8,475 nt of DNA from Armatimonadota bacterium (GTDB lineage Bacteria > Cloacimonadota > Cloacimonadia > Cloacimonadales > TCS61), in the NCBI GenBank assembly GCA_030612605.1, contig JAUWNO010000074.1:1-8475 (forward strand). The letters are read 5' to 3'. Shown in pieces: positions 5,340 through 8,475 of this stretch (its first letter is position 1; each line of letters begins with the position of its first letter). Under the pieces are notes generated by a model. It saw nothing but the letters and a program-made list of their open reading frames with translations, was not told where the DNA came from and did no database searches. A program made the position numbers and the translations under genes.

Positions 5340-6218
5340 ATGCAAAAAGGTGCATACACACTACTAATCACACCATTTAAAGAAGACCTGTCTCTCGATG
5401 AAGACGGTTTGAAATTATTGGTGCAAAAACAGTTAGAAGCAGAAATTCACGGGATTGCCCCTCTTGGTGTAACAGGTGAAAACACCCTCTTAACAGATGA
5501 AGAAGTTAACAGGGTTTTAGAAATTATCGTTAAAGAAGCAAAAGGAAAAGCTTTGATCGTCCCGGATTTATGTGTGATGAGTTTATGGAAAGGGATAGAA
5601 AGAGCTAAAGAATTCTCTGATCTCGGAGCAGATTATATTTGTGCTTACTCTCCATTTTTCGTTCTTCCCAAACTGGATGGAGTGATCAAATTTTTTGAGA
5701 AACTCGCAGATGTTTCGGAAATTCCGATTATTTTGCATAATGCAGAAGGAAGAACAGGAATAAATATGGCTCCGGAAATCACAGCAAAGCTGGCAAAACA
5801 TCCTAATATTGTTGGAATCAAAGATGGAAACAAAAAGCTCGACCATCTGGCAAAAGTCATCTGTCTTACTAAAGATGATGATTTTGAAGTTTTCACGGGA
5901 AAAGATACTACTGCTTATCCTTTGGTTTGTTTTGGCGGAAGTGGTTCTTTTACGGTTTCGGGAAATGTTGTTCCAAAAGTTATGAAGGATATGCTGGAAT
6001 TTGCTTTGGCAGGAGATTTTGAAAAAGCTAAAAAATTACATCTTGAATATTATGAACTGTTTGAAGCAATACGTTTTGAAACTAATCCTATGGCTGCAAA
6101 ACGGGCTTTGAATCTTATGAATTTACCAGCAGGAAGCGTGAGATTACCTTTAACTGAATTGGGTGAAGAAAAAACCAAAAAACTGAAATCCATCATGGAA
6201 AATAGAGGACTGATTTGA
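5340..6218 (+). CDS. DapA/NAL-superfamily lyase-like protein with a fully substituted catalytic triad
   Basis: At 292 residues it matches the length of dihydrodipicolinate synthase (DapA), a TIM-barrel Schiff-base enzyme. Its residues line up with E. coli numbering without gaps to position 161: 'LGVTGEN' at 42-48, 'SPFFVLP' at 104-110, 'ILHNAEGRTG' at 131-140 and 'GIKDG' at 159-163. The Schiff-base lysine K161 and carboxylate-binding R138 are present, as is the superfamily GxxGE. However, the proton-relay triad T44, Y107, Y133 of E. coli DapA reads V44, F107, H133. The usual 'GTGSN' segment near residue 78 is replaced by 'PDLCVMSLW'. The 'FGGSGSFTVSGNV' glycine region is kept. A class I aldolase or lyase using pyruvate or another 2-oxo acid is likely; the normal DapA reaction on aspartate semialdehyde is doubtful. 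Its stop overlaps the thrB start, so the two are co-expressed and probably linked in aspartate-family metabolism. The good AAGGAG site supports this start. Confidence 0.85.
   Translation: MQKGAYTLLITPFKEDLSLDEDGLKLLVQKQLEAEIHGIAPLGVTGENTLLTDEEVNRVLEIIVKEAKGKALIVPDLCVMSLWKGIERAKEFSDLGADYICAYSPFFVLPKLDGVIKFFEKLADVSEIPIILHNAEGRTGINMAPEITAKLAKHPNIVGIKDGNKKLDHLAKVICLTKDDDFEVFTGKDTTAYPLVCFGGSGSFTVSGNVVPKVMKDMLEFALAGDFEKAKKLHLEYYELFEAIRFETNPMAAKRALNLMNLPAGSVRLPLTELGEEKTKKLKSIMENRGLI
6205..6208 (+). promoter_or_regulatory. Ribosome binding site supporting the TTG start of thrB
   Basis: GAGG inside the end of the dapA-like gene, six bases before the TTG at 6215. It makes the rare start codon credible. 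Confidence 0.55.
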
Positions 6219-7129
6219 GAAAAATTCATCTTAGAGCACAAGCTACAATCGGTAATGTAGGTCCTGGATACGATATTTTTGCTTTATCGTTAGAAAATCC
6301 GTGTGATGAAATTAAAATCGGATTAAATGATACTAATAAAATTGTGATTAAAGTTATTGGAGATAATCAGAGTATTCCGGTTTTAATTGATGAAAATACT
6401 GCCGGACTGGCGATTTCAGAATTGTTAAGCAGAAAAAATATTTCGATTGGAGTTAGTTTAGAGATTATCAAGAAAATGCCTTCCGGTTGCGGATTAGGTA
6501 CAACCGGAGCTTCTGCTGCAGCGTGTGTTTTCGGACTGAACAAACTTCTTGATTTGAATCTTTCTGATAACGAAATGATCGATATTGCTCGCATTGGCGA
6601 GGTTGCTTCCGGAGGTTCTCCACATGCTGATAATGTTGCTGCATCTTTGTTAGGGGGATTTGTTCTGATAAAAAGTTATCACCCTGTTGAGGTCTTGAAA
6701 TTGGATATACCGGAATTTCCCATTGTTCTGGCTATTATGAAGAAAAGTCAGCGGACAACAAGAGGATTTATCACTTATGATATCGGAGAAGAAAAACTCA
6801 AGGAACAAATCGCACATTGTTCCACCGTAATTCATTCTATTCATACAAAAGACATTGAGGAATTCGGCAAAGCAATTTCTATTGATTATATTGCTGAACC
6901 GGTTCGAGGTGCCAAGATTCCAGAATATCACAAAAAAAAGAGAAAGATATTGGATGCAGGTGCTTTAGGATTCAATATCAGCGGGGGAGGTTCATCTGTT
7001 TTTTCTGTTTGTTCCGAAAATAAAATTGATGAAATAGCTGATTTGATGGAAAATGAGTTTGCTCTTTACTCTAATTTTATTGAGGTAATCAAAACTAAAA
7101 CCAGTAATATCGGAATCAGGGAGATTTAG
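6215..7129 (+). CDS. thrB: Homoserine kinase (GHMP family)
   Basis: This 304-residue GHMP kinase phosphorylates homoserine to O-phosphohomoserine, the precursor of threonine. All three GHMP motifs are present. Motif 1 is 'RAQATIGNVGPGYDIFALSL' (7-26). The ATP loop of motif 2 is 'PSGCGLGTTGASAAA' (89-103). The C-terminal glycine-rich motif 3 is 'NISGGGSSVFS' (254-264). 'SPHADNVAASLLGGFVL' (135-151) and 'RTTRG' (180-184) are typical of homoserine kinases rather than mevalonate or galactose kinases. The start is a TTG whose TTGA overlaps the TGA of the dapA-like gene by 4 bases, with GAGG upstream, which is a translational-coupling arrangement. The homoserine producer, hom, ends at 181 on the same strand. 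No thrC is seen downstream in the window. Confidence 0.92.
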   Translation: MRKIHLRAQATIGNVGPGYDIFALSLENPCDEIKIGLNDTNKIVIKVIGDNQSIPVLIDENTAGLAISELLSRKNISIGVSLEIIKKMPSGCGLGTTGASAAACVFGLNKLLDLNLSDNEMIDIARIGEVASGGSPHADNVAASLLGGFVLIKSYHPVEVLKLDIPEFPIVLAIMKKSQRTTRGFITYDIGEEKLKEQIAHCSTVIHSIHTKDIEEFGKAISIDYIAEPVRGAKIPEYHKKKRKILDAGALGFNISGGGSSVFSVCSENKIDEIADLMENEFALYSNFIEVIKTKTSNIGIREI

Positions 7130-7156
7130 TAACGGGAACAAGTGGAAAAAGGAAAA

Positions 7157-7267
7157 AACTTTCCGAATCTCAGATTAGAGAATTCCATTGGTGGAAGCTT
7201 CGGAAAGGCAGCGCCACATTCCGAAGCCTTCTTACAATTTTTCTGTTGAAAGAGGATTCGGAAGGTT
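7157..7267 (+). other. Nested multi-stem element downstream of thrB
   Basis: An outer helix pairs 7157-7170 with 7254-7267: 14 pairs including two G-U, with a perfect 9-base core TTCCGAATC/GATTCGGAA. Inside it are two adjoining hairpins. TTCCA (7183-7187) pairs with TGGAA (7192-7196) around TTGG, and CTTCGGAA (7198-7205) pairs with TTCCGAAG (7219-7226). The core TTC(C/G)GAA thus appears four times in alternating orientation. The layout resembles a multibranched RNA or a compound palindromic element. No open reading frame or known riboswitch motif was recognised. Confidence 0.45.
7194..7242 (+). terminator. Likely intrinsic terminator of the dapA-like/thrB operon
   Basis: The helix CTTCGGAA (7198-7205)/TTCCGAAG (7219-7226) can be extended past a bulged C by GAAG (7194-7197)/CTTC (7228-7231). 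Its loop contains a further GGC/GCC mini-stem around AGC. A run of five T follows at 7238-7242. It lies about 70 bases after the thrB stop. The T-run is a few bases further from the stem than ideal. Confidence 0.5.
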
Positions 7268-7295
7268 ATAGATAAAATAGAATAATATTAAGGAT

Positions 7296-7370
7296 AGCTC
7301 AACTTAAATTGATAAAAGTCTTTACAAAAATCTGATGAAAAAAAGAATTCTATTATTAATATATTGAGCT
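7296..7370. repeat. Seven-base inverted repeat ending before the PEGA gene ribosome binding site
   Basis: AGCTCAA (7296-7302) and TTGAGCT (7364-7370) are perfect inverted copies 61 bases apart. The second arm ends three bases before GGAG. The AT-rich DNA between them is where a promoter for the next gene would be expected, but no convincing -10/-35 pair was seen. Confidence 0.25.
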
Positions 7371-7373
7371 TTT

Positions 7374-7377
7374 GGAG
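7374..7377 (+). promoter_or_regulatory. Ribosome binding site of the PEGA-repeat gene
   Basis: GGAG, five bases before the ATG at 7383. It supports the start that gives a complete signal peptide. Confidence 0.7.
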
Positions 7378-7382
7378 AAGGA

Positions 7383-8396
7383 ATGAAAAAAATCTTTATT
7401 TTTGCTTTCAGCTTTTTGCTTTTTAACTTTCTAAACTCACTCGGCACTCTCCGTGTGGAATCCATCAAAGAACTACCAGCAACTCATACTAATTTAGAAA
7501 TTCGAGATGCAGATGGAAAATGGGCTCCTGTTTTGATTTTGAAAACAGAGCTGAAAGGGTTAGGCTTCCAGAATGTTAGCCGTCCAACAAAACACGCTGC
7601 TGAGTACATAGAAGGTGATCACCATTACAAGTTTTACATGAACGATAATCAACGTGTAGTGAAGATCACTCACTCCGATTACGAACCTCTGGAAGTGCGA
7701 ATACTGGCAGATTTCGGAATTAATGTAAAAGCTCAGCGGGTTTATGAGATGGTTCTTACCAATGTGCCTGAGAAAGTATTTATTAATGTTGTGATAATTT
7801 CACAGCCTGCTGATGCTGAAAAAATAATTGATGGAGAGAATCTGGGAAAAGGACAAACCTTCAAGCTTTTTATTGGAAAACACACCCTCAAAGTGCAAAA
7901 AGAGGGATATAAAAGTAAGACTAAAACTATTACTGTTTCCGAATCTTCCACGCTTTTTGAAGATATAAAACTGGAAGAGATCGATATTTTAGCTGTTCAA
8001 ATAAACTCGGTTCCACAAGAAGCAACAATCTATATTGATAACCAGGAACAAGGAATAACAGATAAAGGTATATTTAAATATCCGGGAACCTATGAATTGA
8101 AACTGACTAAAACAGATTATCTGGATATCAATGAGCAAATTACTATTGCTGAAAATAAATCGAACAATTTTGCTTTTAACCTGATAAAGAATTCCGGGAT
8201 TATAAATTTTAGTATTATTCCTGTAGATGCCATCTTGAAATTAAATGACGCGATATATAATGAGCGTCAACTCGAACTCAAACCCGGGAAATATAATATT
8301 GAAGTATCAAAGACTGGATATCTTCCTATAAGTGAAATGATTGAAATAAGTTTAGGAAAAACAATAAATAAGACTTATAACATAACAAAGAATTAA
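7383..8396 (+). CDS. Exported PEGA-repeat protein, probably truncated by an in-frame stop
   Basis: The product is 337 residues. Residues 1-20 are a signal peptide (KK, then a Phe/Leu-rich core). Residues 21 to about 128 form a domain I do not recognise, with 'HHYKFYMNDNQRVVKITHSD' and 'YEPLEVRI'. Three PEGA-type beta repeats follow. About 137-195 contains 'GKHTLKVQKEGYKSKTKTI'. About 205-266 contains 'PQEATIYIDN' and 'PGTYELKLTKTDYL'. About 273-335 contains 'KPGKYNIEVSKTGYLPISEM'. PEGA domains are extracytoplasmic and often occur in surface or S-layer-linked proteins; no enzymatic residues are visible. The TAA at 8394-8396 falls at the codon equivalent to Ser271 of the previous repeat, and the next repeat continues in frame beyond it. 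The original product was therefore probably longer, or the tail is a decayed repeat. The gene has its own ribosome binding site and is separated from thrB by a terminator-like region. Confidence 0.8.
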   Translation: MKKIFIFAFSFLLFNFLNSLGTLRVESIKELPATHTNLEIRDADGKWAPVLILKTELKGLGFQNVSRPTKHAAEYIEGDHHYKFYMNDNQRVVKITHSDYEPLEVRILADFGINVKAQRVYEMVLTNVPEKVFINVVIISQPADAEKIIDGENLGKGQTFKLFIGKHTLKVQKEGYKSKTKTITVSESSTLFEDIKLEEIDILAVQINSVPQEATIYIDNQEQGITDKGIFKYPGTYELKLTKTDYLDINEQITIAENKSNNFAFNLIKNSGIINFSIIPVDAILKLNDAIYNERQLELKPGKYNIEVSKTGYLPISEMIEISLGKTINKTYNITKN

Positions 8397-8475
8397 GGGA
8401 TAATAAATTTTAGTATTACTACTACAGATGCAATATTGAAATTAAATGTTGAGATATTTAATGAGCGTCAACTCG
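8187..8475 (+). repeat. Tandem 201-base PEGA-coding repeat crossing the stop codon
   Basis: Bases 8187-8274 and 8388-8475 align without gaps at 75 of 88 positions by my count, with an offset of 201 bases (67 codons). The first copy lies inside the gene and the second begins five codons' worth of sequence around the TAA. 'TTGAAATTAAAT' and 'TAATGAGCGTCAACTCG' are identical in both. The second copy runs off the window. Confidence 0.88.
8397..8475 (+). pseudogene. In-frame PEGA repeat after the stop (incomplete at window end)
   Basis: Directly after the TAA the same frame reads 'GIINFSITTTDAILKLN' and 'VEIFNERQL', matching 'GIINFSIIPVDAILKLN' and 'DAIYNERQL' of the third repeat. The frame is open to the window end. 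No start codon or ribosome binding site is seen for a separate gene, so this is most simply the continuation of the upstream gene broken by a nonsense codon. Confidence 0.6.

Overview
The window is AT-rich, chromosomal-looking bacterial DNA with every recognised gene on the + strand. Two secreted or exported proteins point to the phylum. One is a seven-repeat propeller-like protein ending in a FlgD-Ig-like sorting domain of the 'YPDPFNPTTTI' type. The other is a PEGA-repeat protein. Together with a tungsten-type aldehyde:ferredoxin oxidoreductase and low GC, they suggest an anaerobe of the Cloacimonadota or a related FCB-group lineage (Marinimicrobia, Ignavibacteria-like). This assignment is an inference from gene style, not from a marker gene.

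Layout. 1-181: C-terminal end of homoserine dehydrogenase (hom). 182-383: a 200-base spacer packed with three stem-loops, two of which have the same bulged architecture. 384-2132: AOR-family oxidoreductase. 2189-3661: secreted repeat protein with C-terminal sorting domain. 3662-3781: spacer with a decamer-repeat leader and a small dyad. 3782-5200: AlbA_2/HATPase_c_4 putative transcriptional regulator with a 9-unit KSSP linker. 5201-5339: AT-rich spacer carrying a second copy of the decamer leader. 5340-6218 and 6215-7129: a translationally coupled pair, a DapA/NAL-superfamily lyase-like protein and homoserine kinase (thrB). 7130-7382: spacer with a nested multi-stem element and a terminator-like hairpin. 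7383-8396: exported PEGA-repeat protein whose reading frame hits TAA exactly where a further PEGA repeat begins; that repeat continues in frame to the window end.

How the genes fit together. hom and thrB are the two committed steps from aspartate semialdehyde to O-phosphohomoserine and lie on the same strand about 6 kb apart. A DapA-family protein, whose classical members also use aspartate semialdehyde, is coupled to thrB. Its catalytic triad is replaced at all three positions (V44, F107, H133 in place of T44, Y107, Y133), while the Schiff-base lysine K161 and R138 remain, so it should not be assumed to be a normal dihydrodipicolinate synthase. The AOR, the repeat protein and the AlbA regulator lie between hom and the dapA-like/thrB pair. 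The most unusual material is the divergent DapA-like enzyme, the two structured intergenic regions, the repeated leader flanking the regulator, and the interrupted PEGA array.
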